NCBI GenBank assembly: GCA_934183255.1
Contig: CAKPSD010000001.1
Location: 372,001-436,000, forward strand
From: an uncultured Bacilli bacterium
GTDB taxonomy: Bacteria; Bacillota_I; Bacilli_A; RFN20; DUOF01
Length of the DNA stretch: 64,000 bases
Reading direction: 5' to 3'
Part shown: piece by piece, positions 43,873 to 53,900 of the stretch
Position numbering within the stretch: position 1 is the stretch's first letter
Layout of the letters: every line of letters begins with the position of its first letter
Notes under the pieces: generated by a model
Told to the model about the DNA's origin: nothing
What the model saw: the letters and a program-made list of their open reading frames with translations, nothing else
The model's database searches: none
Made by a program: the position numbers and the translations under genes

Positions 43873-45104
43873 TATTCATAATCCTTTGTAATTTTATAAA
43901 TATCCTTAGAAACTTGTTTTAAAATTTGCAAATCTGCATTAGAAATTTTTTCCTTATTATCTAATAATTCCATTAAATTTCTTACTTTTAATTGTATAGT
44001 AGAAACCAATAAAGTAACATCTTTATCTTTTATAGTTTCAGCCAATTTGACAGAAGCATTGCTAAGATTCTGTGCAAATTTCTTTTTGCCTAATTGTTCC
44101 CAGTCACTTTCATTTTGAGGGTTATTTGCCTCAATAATATTTTCATGATTTTTATAGAATTCATTCCATATATCTTTCTTTATAAATACTCCATTTGTTT
44201 TATTTGGCTTACCAATTAACACATCTCTATATTTTTTACCTTCAAATTTAGAGCGCAAGTAGTCATAACATACTTGTTTAAAATTAGCAACATCTTCATC
44301 TGAATATTCCCAATCATATGTCGCATATGTTCCATTATCCATTTTTTTAAAAACAGTTTTAGTATTTATAAATTGGTCTTCTAAACCGGCAAGTAAAGTG
44401 AAATGATTAGGTTTTCCAATCGCATCTAAATATTCATTCATTAATTTAAAAATTTCTCTTTTTTCTTTTACCTCTCCTTCAGTTATATTCATATAATTTG
44501 CGATTTGCTGATCATTATAATCTGCTTTACTAAGATTATCAACTTTAATATAAATGCAAATAGGATTATAGTCTAATTTTTTATCTTCGCCAATTTGAAT
44601 TCTTGTTTCTAATGCCATTATTTCTCTTTCATCTATATCTTCTGTTAAAATAATAGCGTTAAAGAATCTGAATTCTTCTAAATTTTTACCAAATTTAGTT
44701 CCTGCTCCTCTAAAAAGTTTTCTTAGCAAAGTTGCTCTTCTGTTTCCATCTATAATGATTCCATCATTTGTAATTATTCCATCTACTTGTTGTCCCTTAT
44801 CTGCTAAATCCTTTAATGTGCGTTCATTGTCTTTAGGCGATTCCTCTTCAATCAATTGATATACAAATTCAACATCTTGTGGACTATCATGTGATAATTT
44901 TCTTTCCTCTGACGCCTCATACTCTCTTATTTTCCATGCTATTCTATCATTTAAAACATTAGGTGCTAAATACTCCAACGGTATTCTATAAACATTAAAT
45001 GTTGACCCTTTTCTAATTGGTAATGTTTGGCCTGTTTTAATAGGCTGATTAGAGTCTATTATTTTCTTTATTTTTTCCTTAGCTTCTTCTCTTGTGTAAA
45101 ACAT
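43872..45104 (-). CDS. ParB/Srx-like nuclease-domain protein, first gene of the defence operon
   Basis: About 410 residues from ATG 45104 behind GGAGG (the frame stays open further upstream without a site). The ParB-like N-terminal fold shows DGIITNDGIIIDGNRRATLL, the DGNRR signature, after a VYRIPLEYLAPN start, then a helix-turn-helix-like region (DYNDQQIANYMNITEGEVKE). ParB-like proteins in defence loci can be NTPases or nucleases. Here it heads a seven-gene unit. Confidence 0.75.
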   Translation of the reverse strand: MFYTREEAKEKIKKIIDSNQPIKTGQTLPIRKGSTFNVYRIPLEYLAPNVLNDRIAWKIREYEASEERKLSHDSPQDVEFVYQLIEEESPKDNERTLKDLADKGQQVDGIITNDGIIIDGNRRATLLRKLFRGAGTKFGKNLEEFRFFNAIILTEDIDEREIMALETRIQIGEDKKLDYNPICIYIKVDNLSKADYNDQQIANYMNITEGEVKEKREIFKLMNEYLDAIGKPNHFTLLAGLEDQFINTKTVFKKMDNGTYATYDWEYSDEDVANFKQVCYDYLRSKFEGKKYRDVLIGKPNKTNGVFIKKDIWNEFYKNHENIIEANNPQNESDWEQLGKKKFAQNLSNASVKLAETIKDKDVTLLVSTIQLKVRNLMELLDNKEKISNADLQILKQVSKDIYKITKDYE

Positions 45105-45526
45105 AATACTCCTCCTAGTTAAATTTAACAATCCAATAATTTTATTGTACATAGATAAAACATTTATCTTTTTAAAGATTTTATTGTTCTTTTAAAAATT
45201 TTAACATTTTTATGTAAAAACAACAATTCTTAATTATGTATAATTGAAACTTTTTTGACATATTTATGAAAATACTATGTATCTTCTAGCTTTTAATGAC
45301 TCATGTTTCAAAAATTAGCGCCACCGTGCAATCATTTAATTTTAATGCCGGCACCTATTTTTACAAAAGATTTCGTTTAAAAATTATTAATCTATTGTTA
45401 ACATCATTGGAAAAAATCTTATTATTTCTCTATAAATTCTGCTAATTTTCTTTAAAATTAAAAACTATAAGTTCAAAGCAAAAAAACTCATTTATATATT
45501 TTTTTAGTTCTTCGAAACTTATATAA
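45105..45526. other. Non-coding stretch upstream of the defence operon
   Basis: About 420 bases with no gene. It must contain the operon promoter. A locally GC-richer patch around 45325-45355 (GCGCCACCGTGCAATC and GCCGGCACC) stands out from the AT background and may be a leftover element end. Confidence 0.45.
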
Positions 45527-46354
45527 TCAGATACACAAGATTTAATAAATAAAAGCAACCCAGAATCAATACTAGTAAAAGAATTTTTTAAAGAATTAGT
45601 AGGTTATTATTCAGCAAATCTTTCTCAATCTGTATTAAGAGATATTAGTGTACAAAAAACAAATGTACGTATACAGGTGGTGGTATTCCTTTTGGTTATA
45701 AAATTGATGAAGGAAAAAATCACATTATAAATCTGTGACTTCTATTTATTTAAAACAAGTTTTTAATTTATACATATCTTGTGAACAAAGTTACAAAAAT
45801 AGCATAATATTTAAACAATAACGAATTTAAAGCCTCAAGAAGCACACCATTTAGGAAACAATCCATATATAAACTACTAACTAATGAAAAAAATATTGAT
45901 GTTTTTAGATATAAAAATTATGTAAATGAAAATGGAATACTATCTATAGCTGGCACAGAAACATTTAATAAAGTTCAAAATCTTGCTAATAGAGTTCACA
46001 AAAAGCCTATTTTTAGGAATAAATAGCATTTTTTATTATCTGGCAAGGTATTTTGTGGAGAATGCAACAATCCGCTAATAGGAAAAGAGAAAATCAAAGT
46101 GTATCATTATTATTTATGCAAAAACAAATGTTATAAAAACTATAGAAAGGATTTTCTAGAATATTTTGTTATTAGTAACACTAGAGAATCTATATTGTAA
46201 GAAGATATCTTGTTACATATAAGTAAGATTGCTTATGATGCTTATACAAAAGCAATAAGAAATGATACAACAGTAAAAAATTAGCAAACCAATAAGCAAT
46301 ATAATTAAAGCTATAGAAGAATGTATTATCACATCATCAGCAAAAGATAAGTTC
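45527..46354 (+). pseudogene. Degraded serine recombinase (site-specific integrase) remnant
   Basis: Pieces in shifting frames read as the middle and end of a serine recombinase: NPESILVKEFFKELVGYYSA, NLSQSVLRDISVQ, YTGGGIPFGYKID, TFRKQSIYKLLTN, and a zinc-ribbon LSGKVFCGECNNPLIGKE then YHYYLCKNKCY. The N-terminal catalytic Ser domain is gone and several stops and shifts are present. It marks an element that once brought in part of this island. Confidence 0.7.
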
Positions 46355-46417
46355 ATTTTTTTATATTAACTATTTTACATTCTCTATTGTATATATTTAT
46401 TTTTTAGTTCTTTTATA

Positions 46418-46735
46418 TTACTTTAAATATTTTTCTTCTGCATCTTTAAATTTTTTGTCTGTTTGTTTTATCAAATCATCTTTACAATTTTTTAAATTTG
46501 ATAAATGATTATATAAATTTTCATAAATTATCTTTTGTGCTGGATTTGGCAACAAAGTTTCTTTATATTCATCCATTTCAATATCATTTTCCATAATAAA
46601 ATCTATCATAGAAAGTATATCTTCTTTTGATATCATTTCAATATTTTTATATTGATTATCAATACTCTTTTCCTTATCTATATTAGAAGGATTAATAAAA
46701 AATCCTTTTTGTTCTCTAATCTTCAATAATTTCAT
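46418..46735 (-). CDS. Small protein downstream of the PHP-ATPase
   Basis: About 105 residues from ATG 46735 (AAAGGA site; upstream extension lacks one). Charged and helical, no recognised family. It overlaps the end of the PHP-ATPase gene by 20 bases, so the two are co-translated, and it is probably a partner subunit. Confidence 0.55.
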   Translation of the reverse strand: MKLLKIREQKGFFINPSNIDKEKSIDNQYKNIEMISKEDILSMIDFIMENDIEMDEYKETLLPNPAQKIIYENLYNHLSNLKNCKDDLIKQTDKKFKDAEEKYLK

Positions 46736-48755
46736 ATTTGTCATTCCTTTCTTTATAAGCTTCTTTACTTGCCTCCATGGTTGATAAAAGCACATCTGAT
46801 AATTTTATTCTATCCCCATTTTCCGCAACTAAATATTCATCTGTTGCCCTTCCACAATAATGTAAAAACATATTGTTTTTTATTTCGTGATATATATAAT
46901 AATCTGGTTTTAAAGAAACGCCTATATTATTGTTATGTGTAGAAATAAATATCGTACATTTATTAGAAATATTATGCAATATTGAATTTATTTCTTTATT
47001 TATAAACGGATTATCAAAAGATGATTCCATCTCATCAATCAAAACTGTATCAAAAGCTTGATATCCAAGCAATTTATTTAGCAAAATATACTCTGCCCTT
47101 TGACCTCCTGATAGTTCCTTATTATTTTCATTTAGTACACTCACATCATAATCCACAAAAAATAAGCATCTATTATCTCCTCTTCCATTTCTTATATTTA
47201 TGTCACCCTTTGCTTTAATATAAGCATCAATAGGTTTATCAACTACTAAATAATCAATAGAATTACTTTGTGCAACCCTTAGGTTACTTTTTAATTTCGT
47301 TTTATTTGTTTGCCTAAAGCATTTAATTTCTTTACTGAAATTTTTAGTAACTTGTTTGGAAAAAGCTATTTTTGATTTATAGTTATTAATTAAGTCATTG
47401 AATTTTTTACTTGCATACCTTATCTTAAAAACATCAATAAAACTCACGTCTTTAATTTGAACTGCACTAGATTTTGTACCTAATTGTGTTGAAATTAATT
47501 TTGCAATTTCATTTGTTTTATCAATTGAAATATTAGTAATTTTTATTTTTTTCCATTCACAAATAATGTCTTTTAATAAATTTTTTAATGCATCAAAACT
47601 AATATGATTTTCAACAATATTTTTTAATTTACCAGACGAATCTAACAAAGCAAAAACAGAATCATAGATGTTTTTTATTTTATTTTCATCTTCATTTTCA
47701 ATCTTTTCAAAATTAAATAACGGAGATTTAGAAAATAAATCTGATATCGAATTAGTTGCGTTTTTTTTAAGCGTGCTAACATAATCACTTAATTGTGAAT
47801 CTAATGTATTATCATACACCTCATCAATATAATCAAATACATCAAGCAATTCCTTATTATAAGAAAGAACAATTTCAGATTCATTATTTTTTATTTCCGT
47901 TTTAAATACAGTATCTGTACATTCTTTTGCAATTTCAAATTGTTGTATATATAATGTGTTTTTATCTTCTTTTTCATTAATATGATTTAATGTGTATGTT
48001 TTCCCTGAAGATCTGTTTCCTAATAAAACATTAATTCCTGGATAGCTATAAGCATTTCCATTTAAAATTTCAAATAGATTCTTATCTTCACTTTTAGTCA
48101 ATTCAACATAGTTTGCATTTTTCAAAGATTCTTTTATTGATTTTAAAGAAGGATTATCACAATCTAAATAAGTAAATCTACTTTTATTTTGATAATCTTG
48201 TATTTCATCACTTAATCCTATTCTAATGTCACTAAAGCGAACAGGCGTGAAATTTCCTTCTTTTTTTAACAGAAAAAAATGTTTTTGAGAGTCAACTTCG
48301 CCAACATTAATTTTATCCGTAATACAATTAATAGTTTCAATTTGTAAATTATGATTTTTTTTTAAGTGTGGAATAATTAAATAATTTTTATTAGCAAACA
48401 GTTCATTGAATTGATTCATTGACATTTTGTATTTATCATCCATTTCCTCAGATTCAATTATTTTGGATATTTTACATAACTCCTGCTTGTTTATATCGTT
48501 ATTTTCAGCAATAACTAATACGTGTCCTTCTTCTAAACTTATCTCTATTCCCGGAAATATTTTCACATTGTAATCTTTCAAATCGTTTTCAATAATATTA
48601 AAATTACTTGCATCAAACAAATTGTGATTGGTAATTGCAATCATATCAAAATTATTACTTTTTATGTATTCAGTCATGTACTCTGAATTATAATTGAAGG
48701 GATTATCTAGATATTTATTTGCTACAGTATGGATATGAAAATCAATTTTTTTCAT
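46716..48755 (-). CDS. PHP-domain / SMC-like ATPase fusion (TrlF-like)
   Basis: About 679 residues from ATG 48755 behind GGAG. The N-terminal PHP domain (1-200) has DFHIHT (His7, His9), TNHNLFDASN and PGIEISLEEGHVLVI, metal ligands of a PHP phosphoesterase. From about 225 an ATPase begins: Walker A VLLGNRSSGKTYTL, coiled coil 260-480, signature LSGGQRAEYILLN, Walker B VLIDEMESSFDNPF, and ISTHNNN. The same domain order is seen in TrlF-type proteins of defence islands. Expected to couple ATP-driven sensing to nucleic acid or nucleotide hydrolysis. Confidence 0.78.
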   Translation of the reverse strand: MKKIDFHIHTVANKYLDNPFNYNSEYMTEYIKSNNFDMIAITNHNLFDASNFNIIENDLKDYNVKIFPGIEISLEEGHVLVIAENNDINKQELCKISKIIESEEMDDKYKMSMNQFNELFANKNYLIIPHLKKNHNLQIETINCITDKINVGEVDSQKHFFLLKKEGNFTPVRFSDIRIGLSDEIQDYQNKSRFTYLDCDNPSLKSIKESLKNANYVELTKSEDKNLFEILNGNAYSYPGINVLLGNRSSGKTYTLNHINEKEDKNTLYIQQFEIAKECTDTVFKTEIKNNESEIVLSYNKELLDVFDYIDEVYDNTLDSQLSDYVSTLKKNATNSISDLFSKSPLFNFEKIENEDENKIKNIYDSVFALLDSSGKLKNIVENHISFDALKNLLKDIICEWKKIKITNISIDKTNEIAKLISTQLGTKSSAVQIKDVSFIDVFKIRYASKKFNDLINNYKSKIAFSKQVTKNFSKEIKCFRQTNKTKLKSNLRVAQSNSIDYLVVDKPIDAYIKAKGDINIRNGRGDNRCLFFVDYDVSVLNENNKELSGGQRAEYILLNKLLGYQAFDTVLIDEMESSFDNPFINKEINSILHNISNKCTIFISTHNNNIGVSLKPDYYIYHEIKNNMFLHYCGRATDEYLVAENGDRIKLSDVLLSTMEASKEAYKERNDKYEIIED

Positions 48756-48852
48756 TATATTACTCCTTTTCAATAATTAGTTCTATTATATTATTGAGGT
48801 TATTTCATTTTTCGACTACAAGTTCAATTACTCATGTATATTATATATTTTG

Positions 48853-49155
48853 CTAATATATTTGTCTATATTGTATAGGTGATATTTTTAATCTTGATAC
48901 AATTCTTTTCATATTATAATAATTTATATATTCTTAATAATTATTTTTAAATGTTTCAACAAAGAAAATGTATCTTTTTCCCATACCATATTTATGTTTT
49001 ATTATTTAAAAAAGTTTTCTATTAGTGAATTATATAAACATAATTTTCATATTTATTACATTACAATTGTATTTCTTTGATAACTCTAATGATAGCATTC
49101 CTTCTATTAGATGTTATTTTATCATTATTAATTTTTCTTCTATAGTAATTTTCAT
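48853..49155 (-). pseudogene. IS3-family transposase remnant
   Basis: Read on the minus strand, a short start (MKITIEEKLIMIK, then LIEGMLSLELSKKYNCN) resembles the helix-turn-helix of an IS3/IS150 orfA. After several stops, GMGKRYIFFVETFKNNY and EYINYYNMKRIVSRLKISPI, then QYR, are the C-terminal end of an IS3 transposase. The DDE middle is missing. Confidence 0.65.
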
Positions 49156-49159
49156 ATAA

Positions 49160-49205
49160 TAAAACTCCCACCTGTTAACTATATATTAGTTTAACAAATG
49201 GGAGT
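49160..49205 (-). terminator. Terminator of the five-tRNA operon
   Basis: On the minus strand ACTCCCA and TGGGAGT form the outer stem and GTTAA/TTAAC an inner stem, followed by TTTTATT. It lies 15 bases after tRNA-Leu. Confidence 0.75.
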
Positions 49206-49219
49206 AATTTCATTAACTG

Positions 49220-49302
49220 TGGTGGGGTCGAGGGGACTTGAACCCCTACGATCACTCGCCAGATTCTAAGTCTGGTGCGTCTGCCAGTTCCGCCACGACC
49301 CC
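49220..49302 (-). tRNA. tRNA-Leu (anticodon TAG)
   Basis: Acceptor GGGGTCG pairs with CGACCCC; anticodon loop CTTAGAA gives TAG; an extra variable arm is present, as in Leu tRNAs; CCA is encoded. Last gene of the operon. Confidence 0.95.
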
Positions 49303-49323
49303 AAACATATTCTTTAAATTAAA

Positions 49324-49399
<76 letters not shown>

Positions 49400-49409
49400 A
49401 CTACTTATA

Positions 49410-49486
49410 TGGTGACCAGTACGGGATTCGAACCCGTGTATGCAGCCGTGAAAGGGCTGTGAGTTAAGCCGCTTCTCCAACTGGCC
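49410..49486 (-). tRNA. tRNA-Glu (anticodon TTC)
   Basis: Anticodon stem CAGCC/GGCTG with loop CTTTCAC gives TTC; acceptor GGCCAGT pairs with ACTGGTC; CCA encoded. Confidence 0.94.
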
Positions 49487-49489
49487 AAA

Positions 49490-49565
49490 TGGCGCCTAGT
49501 GTAGGACTCGAACCTACGACCGATCGGTTAACAGCCGATTGCTCTACCGACTGAGCTAACTAGGC
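49490..49565 (-). tRNA. tRNA-Asn (anticodon GTT)
   Basis: Anticodon stem ATCGG/CCGAT with loop CTGTTAA gives GTT; acceptor GCCTAGT/ACTAGGC; discriminator G; CCA encoded. Confidence 0.95.
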
Positions 49566-49571
49566 AATTAA

Positions 49572-49648
<77 letters not shown>

Positions 49649-49694
49649 GCAATATCTTGTTTTTGACATCCCTTTTTATCATGAACGCTCTTGT

Positions 49695-49723
49695 ATTCTA
49701 ACATTTAATAATACATGTGTCAA
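49695..49723 (-). promoter_or_regulatory. Promoter of the tRNA operon
   Basis: On the minus strand TTGACA (49718-49723) and TAGAAT (49695-49700) are separated by exactly 17 bases, about 47 bases before tRNA-Ile. Confidence 0.8.
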
Positions 49724-49741
49724 CAACAAGATATAAATTTT

Positions 49742-50707
49742 TTATATTTTTTTCAACTTTTTTAAGTCGTCAATCATAGCTAATAATTTTTCTTTATCTA
49801 AGCCTTTAGCACCACTAGCAAACTTGTGTCCTCCACCACCATATTTTTGAGCAACTTCTACTATTGGAATCACTTTAGATCTAATGGAACAGCGATATAA
49901 ACCATCTGTATCCTCTGATGCTGCTAGTATAATTTCAAACTCTTCTATTCTATTAAAAGAAGCAATCTTTTCATTAGCGCTAGATGCACTTACACCTAAC
50001 TCTTTTAAATCTTGTGCACTATTAATATAATATGCAAGTCCACTATCTTTGTCATAAACTATTTTTGAAAACAAATTGTTTACAAGTTTACTATCTTCTA
50101 AACTATTCATATCCACAATATAGAAAATATCATTATAAGCATTAAATTTACCTACTTTAAGTAATTTAGATGCTATTTCAAAAGTCTTATAATCACATGC
50201 TTCATAAAAGAAATGTCCAGAATCACTAGCAATACCTGAAAACAAGTATTTACATACATTAGTGTTCATTTTTTTAAATTTACAACTAAGCATAAAATCA
50301 GCTATAATTTGAGCACATGAAATAGATTTACTATCTACATACATATAATCAAATTTATCCGCCCCAAAAGTATTATGATGATCTATACATATAGTATAAT
50401 CAGCTTTTTCAAATAGTTCTCCTCCATCAGTTCTTTTTAATTGATTTACATCAACACAAATTGCTAAATAAGGAACATTTTCAAAATCTATTTTATCGCT
50501 TTCTGGAATAAACTTTTTCTTATATGTATATTTAGAATGATTTTCTCCTACACAATATACTTTTTTATTTTTAAAGTTTAAGTTAATCCATTCTTTTAAA
50601 CCAAATTGTGAACCAAGGGCATCTAAATCACTATTAAGATGCCTAGCAATCACAATATAATCATATTTTTTTATTTTTTCTACTACTAATTTAAAGTTTT
50701 TATTCAT
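49742..50707 (-). CDS. nrnA: DHH-family phosphoesterase (NrnA-like oligoribonuclease / pAp phosphatase)
   Basis: 321 residues. IARHLNSDLDALGSQ is the first Asp-rich motif, CVDVNQLKR and TICIDHHNTFG the DHH motif, and GGGGHKFASGA the DHHA1 nucleotide-binding signature. Matches NrnA of Firmicutes in length; degrades 2-5-nt RNAs and dephosphorylates pAp. It starts one base after the end of ackA, so the two are co-transcribed. Confidence 0.88.
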   Translation of the reverse strand: MNKNFKLVVEKIKKYDYIVIARHLNSDLDALGSQFGLKEWINLNFKNKKVYCVGENHSKYTYKKKFIPESDKIDFENVPYLAICVDVNQLKRTDGGELFEKADYTICIDHHNTFGADKFDYMYVDSKSISCAQIIADFMLSCKFKKMNTNVCKYLFSGIASDSGHFFYEACDYKTFEIASKLLKVGKFNAYNDIFYIVDMNSLEDSKLVNNLFSKIVYDKDSGLAYYINSAQDLKELGVSASSANEKIASFNRIEEFEIILAASEDTDGLYRCSIRSKVIPIVEVAQKYGGGGHKFASGAKGLDKEKLLAMIDDLKKLKKI

Positions 50708-50708
50708 A

Positions 50709-51899
50709 TTATAAGCCTAATAATCTAACTGTATCTCTAGCAATAACTAGTTCTTCATTAGTAGGAATAACTAATACTTTAACTTTAGAATCTTTACTAG
50801 ATATAACCTTAAATTCACCACGGCAATTATTAGCATCTACATCAATTTTAGTACCCATAGTAGGTTCTAATTGCTTGCATACTTCTTCTCTCATTCCAAT
50901 ATTATTTTCACCAAGTCCTGCAGTGAATACGATAGCATCACATCCACCAAGAATAGCATAATAAGAACCTATAGTCTTAACAATACTTCTAATTTGCATA
51001 TCTTGTGCTAATTTAGCTCTCTTATTTCCTTCTTTAATAGCATTTTCAATATCTCTACTATCGCTTGAAATACCACTTATTCCAAGTAATCCTGATTTCT
51101 TATTGAAAGCATTTAATACTTCTTCGGCACTCATACCAGTCTTTTTCATCATATATGTAACTACAGCTGGATCGATATCACCAGTTCTAGTACCCATAAC
51201 TACACCAGCAAGAGGAGTGAATCCCATTGAAGTATCTTGACACTTACCACCTAATACAGCACTAACACTAGCACCATTACCAATATGACAAGTAATAACT
51301 TTAGAATCTTTTCCAAGTTTTAAATATTTAATTGCTTCTTCACTAACAAATTCATGAGAAGTACCATGTGCACCATATCTTCTTACACCATACTTTTCAT
51401 ACCATTCATATGGAGTAGCATACATATATGCAGTTTCTGGCATATTAGCATGGAAAGCAGTATCAAATACTAATACATGTCCTGCTCCTTTTAAAGCTTC
51501 TTTAAATGCTTTATAACCTACTATAGCAGCAGGATTATGTAAAGGAGCTAAATCAGAAATAGTACTTAACTTTTCTATTGTTCCTTCTACTACTTTTGTA
51601 GATTCAGTAAACAAGTTACCACCTTGTACTACACGATGTCCTACACCTTCAATTTCATTTAAGTTTTTAACAACTTTTAAATCTACTAATGTTTTAAGTA
51701 AGTGTTCTACTGCTACTGCATGATCCTTAATAGGTAAAACCTTTTTAACTTTTTCTCCATTTAATTTGTAAGTAAAATAAGCATCTTCAAAGCCTATTCT
51801 CTCTACATTACCTGATATTAAAACTTTTTCTTCTGGCATTTCAAATAATTGGAACTTTAATGATGAACTACCAGCATTAATTGACATTACTTTTGTCAT
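50709..51899 (-). CDS. ackA: Acetate kinase
   Basis: 396 residues, complete. SINAGSSSLKFQLFE at the N-terminus, VFDTAFHANMPETAYMYATP, RRYGAHGTSHEFV, CHIGNGASVSAV and FTAGLGEN are acetate kinase signatures. Makes ATP from acetyl phosphate in fermentation. No pta gene is adjacent. Start behind GGGGGAAAG. Confidence 0.97.
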   Translation of the reverse strand: MTKVMSINAGSSSLKFQLFEMPEEKVLISGNVERIGFEDAYFTYKLNGEKVKKVLPIKDHAVAVEHLLKTLVDLKVVKNLNEIEGVGHRVVQGGNLFTESTKVVEGTIEKLSTISDLAPLHNPAAIVGYKAFKEALKGAGHVLVFDTAFHANMPETAYMYATPYEWYEKYGVRRYGAHGTSHEFVSEEAIKYLKLGKDSKVITCHIGNGASVSAVLGGKCQDTSMGFTPLAGVVMGTRTGDIDPAVVTYMMKKTGMSAEEVLNAFNKKSGLLGISGISSDSRDIENAIKEGNKRAKLAQDMQIRSIVKTIGSYYAILGGCDAIVFTAGLGENNIGMREEVCKQLEPTMGTKIDVDANNCRGEFKVISSKDSKVKVLVIPTNEELVIARDTVRLLGL

Positions 51900-52038
51900 T
51901 TTTCTTTCCCCCTAATTTTACATTTTATATTTTACTTTTTTCATTTCTAATAGTCTATAATTTTTAAAATAAAATATCTTATTACCTACTTTATTTAACT
52001 ATTTATATTATAATGTATATAAAATTGGAGGCATCACA

Positions 52039-53892
52039 ATGCATGAATTATTAGAATTATTAAAGGATGGAAAGACTAAAGAAGCCCTAAAAGGATTTCA
52101 AAGATTATATAAGACAACTAATGATATAATAGCTTTATATTATGTAGTAGCTATTGAATGTACATATGGATATGATAGTAGTATTGAAGAATTAAAAAAG
52201 AATTTTGAAATTTTATATAATTATGACAAAGAAATGAAAATGAATATTATGGAATTTTATGTTCCTTTCTTACTTGACATAGAAGAATATAAGGAATGTT
52301 TAAAAATAACTAAAGAAGCATTTAAACTACATTTAGATTCTCCTTTATATTATTTTGCTTACGCTAAATGTTTAGTTCAAGAAGCACACTATAAAAAGCA
52401 TAATAAAAACATTCTTAATAAGGCAATTGACTATTCATATAAATGTTTAGAAGACTATGAATTAGATGAATATAAAAAAGAACTTGTATACGCTAATTTA
52501 ATAGCAGCTTATATTTTAAAAGAAGAATATAACACTGCATATGAATTAATAAATAAGCTATATGTTACTTTACCAAATGCATCTTTTATTGATAAATTAA
52601 AATTAAATGTTGCTTTTAATGAAAATAACAAAGAAATAATCGATCAAATGGATAATGAAATTAGTCCTAATGAAAATAATGCTAATATATTTTTAGCTAT
52701 TTCAGAATACTACCTAGACAACAAATATTACGATGAAATGATTAAAATCAATGAGAAAGTCAAACCTTATTTAGATGATAAAACAATTGCTACTAAAAAT
52801 ATAGCTATTGCTTATTTATATAAAGGTGAGAATGATAAAGTTATAGATTTATTAAATAAAGAAACTTTAACTGATCTATATGCTCATAATGTGTTACTTG
52901 GCGATGCTTATTTTTATAAACATGATAAGATGAGTTTACTTACTTCAATTAACTTATATAAAAAAGCTTTAGAAATAGCACCTGAAAATAAAGGCAAAGT
53001 TTTACAATATATCGCAGATTGCTATTGTGACATGAGTAAACCAGATGAATTAAAAGAAATAATAAAAGAATTAAAAAGAATTAATTATATGAATCTTGCT
53101 AATTACTATGCAGCTTACTACTACAGACTAACCAAGCAATTTGATGAAGCGGAAAAGTTAATAAAACTTATAAAAAATGATGATGTAGCGGATTATAAAA
53201 TTAAATCATTAATATCAAATTGTTATAAAAATCCAGAAATATTAAACAAATATGAAAATGAAGTATTTAATAGTGATGATACGTATTCTTTAAGAGACTG
53301 TTTATTATATACAATGCTTGGTGATTATGGTAATAAAATAGATATGGATAAGGCTAGTGAATACGCTAAAAAGTTAGAAGCCAAAAAAGATCTACATACA
53401 TGTGCTTACTCTACTTTAAGTAATTATTATTTATTAACTAAAGATTATAAAAAATCTTATGAATTAGCCTTGATTGGTTATAACAAATACTTAAATGGGG
53501 AAGAAGCATGTGAATGTTGTGCAGCTTATGTTGCTTATCATAAGTTATATGGTTTAGGTTGTGAAAAGAATGTTAAAGAAGCCTATAAAATATGCATAGA
53601 TACAGAAAGAAGACAACTTGGAGATATAAATGAAAATCTTGGAAGTGTATACGCTACTTGTTGTATAGAATTAAATTTAAATCTTACTCATATATATGAA
53701 TTATTAATTAGAACAGTTTACAGGAGATACTCCATAGAAAGATACTCTATGATTATAAGGGTTGGTAAACTATTAAATAAAGATGTATCTTACTATGAAA
53801 AGATGTTTAAAGAATCTTTAAAACATTGTAGTCTTAGAGAAAAAGAGTTTTATTTAAAAGAAAAAGATAAATTCTTTATGAATAATTATTAA
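52039..53892 (+). CDS. TPR-repeat protein
   Basis: 617 residues, entirely helical with many TPR-like pairs (for example YFAYAKCLVQEA, NVLLGDAYFYKHDK, KALEIAPENKGKVLQYIADC). No signal peptide or enzyme motif. Late CECCAAYVAYH and YATCCIELNLN give an unusual set of Cys. Likely a scaffold or regulatory protein; partner unknown. GGAGG site before ATG 52039. Confidence 0.7.
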   Translation: MHELLELLKDGKTKEALKGFQRLYKTTNDIIALYYVVAIECTYGYDSSIEELKKNFEILYNYDKEMKMNIMEFYVPFLLDIEEYKECLKITKEAFKLHLDSPLYYFAYAKCLVQEAHYKKHNKNILNKAIDYSYKCLEDYELDEYKKELVYANLIAAYILKEEYNTAYELINKLYVTLPNASFIDKLKLNVAFNENNKEIIDQMDNEISPNENNANIFLAISEYYLDNKYYDEMIKINEKVKPYLDDKTIATKNIAIAYLYKGENDKVIDLLNKETLTDLYAHNVLLGDAYFYKHDKMSLLTSINLYKKALEIAPENKGKVLQYIADCYCDMSKPDELKEIIKELKRINYMNLANYYAAYYYRLTKQFDEAEKLIKLIKNDDVADYKIKSLISNCYKNPEILNKYENEVFNSDDTYSLRDCLLYTMLGDYGNKIDMDKASEYAKKLEAKKDLHTCAYSTLSNYYLLTKDYKKSYELALIGYNKYLNGEEACECCAAYVAYHKLYGLGCEKNVKEAYKICIDTERRQLGDINENLGSVYATCCIELNLNLTHIYELLIRTVYRRYSIERYSMIIRVGKLLNKDVSYYEKMFKESLKHCSLREKEFYLKEKDKFFMNNY

Positions 53893-53900
53893 AAAAATAC

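Noticed and set aside
43872..45104. DndB or chromosome-partition ParB
   Set aside because: The DGNRR motif is ParB-like, but there is no ParA, no Dnd gene set and no partition context; the operon is defence-like.
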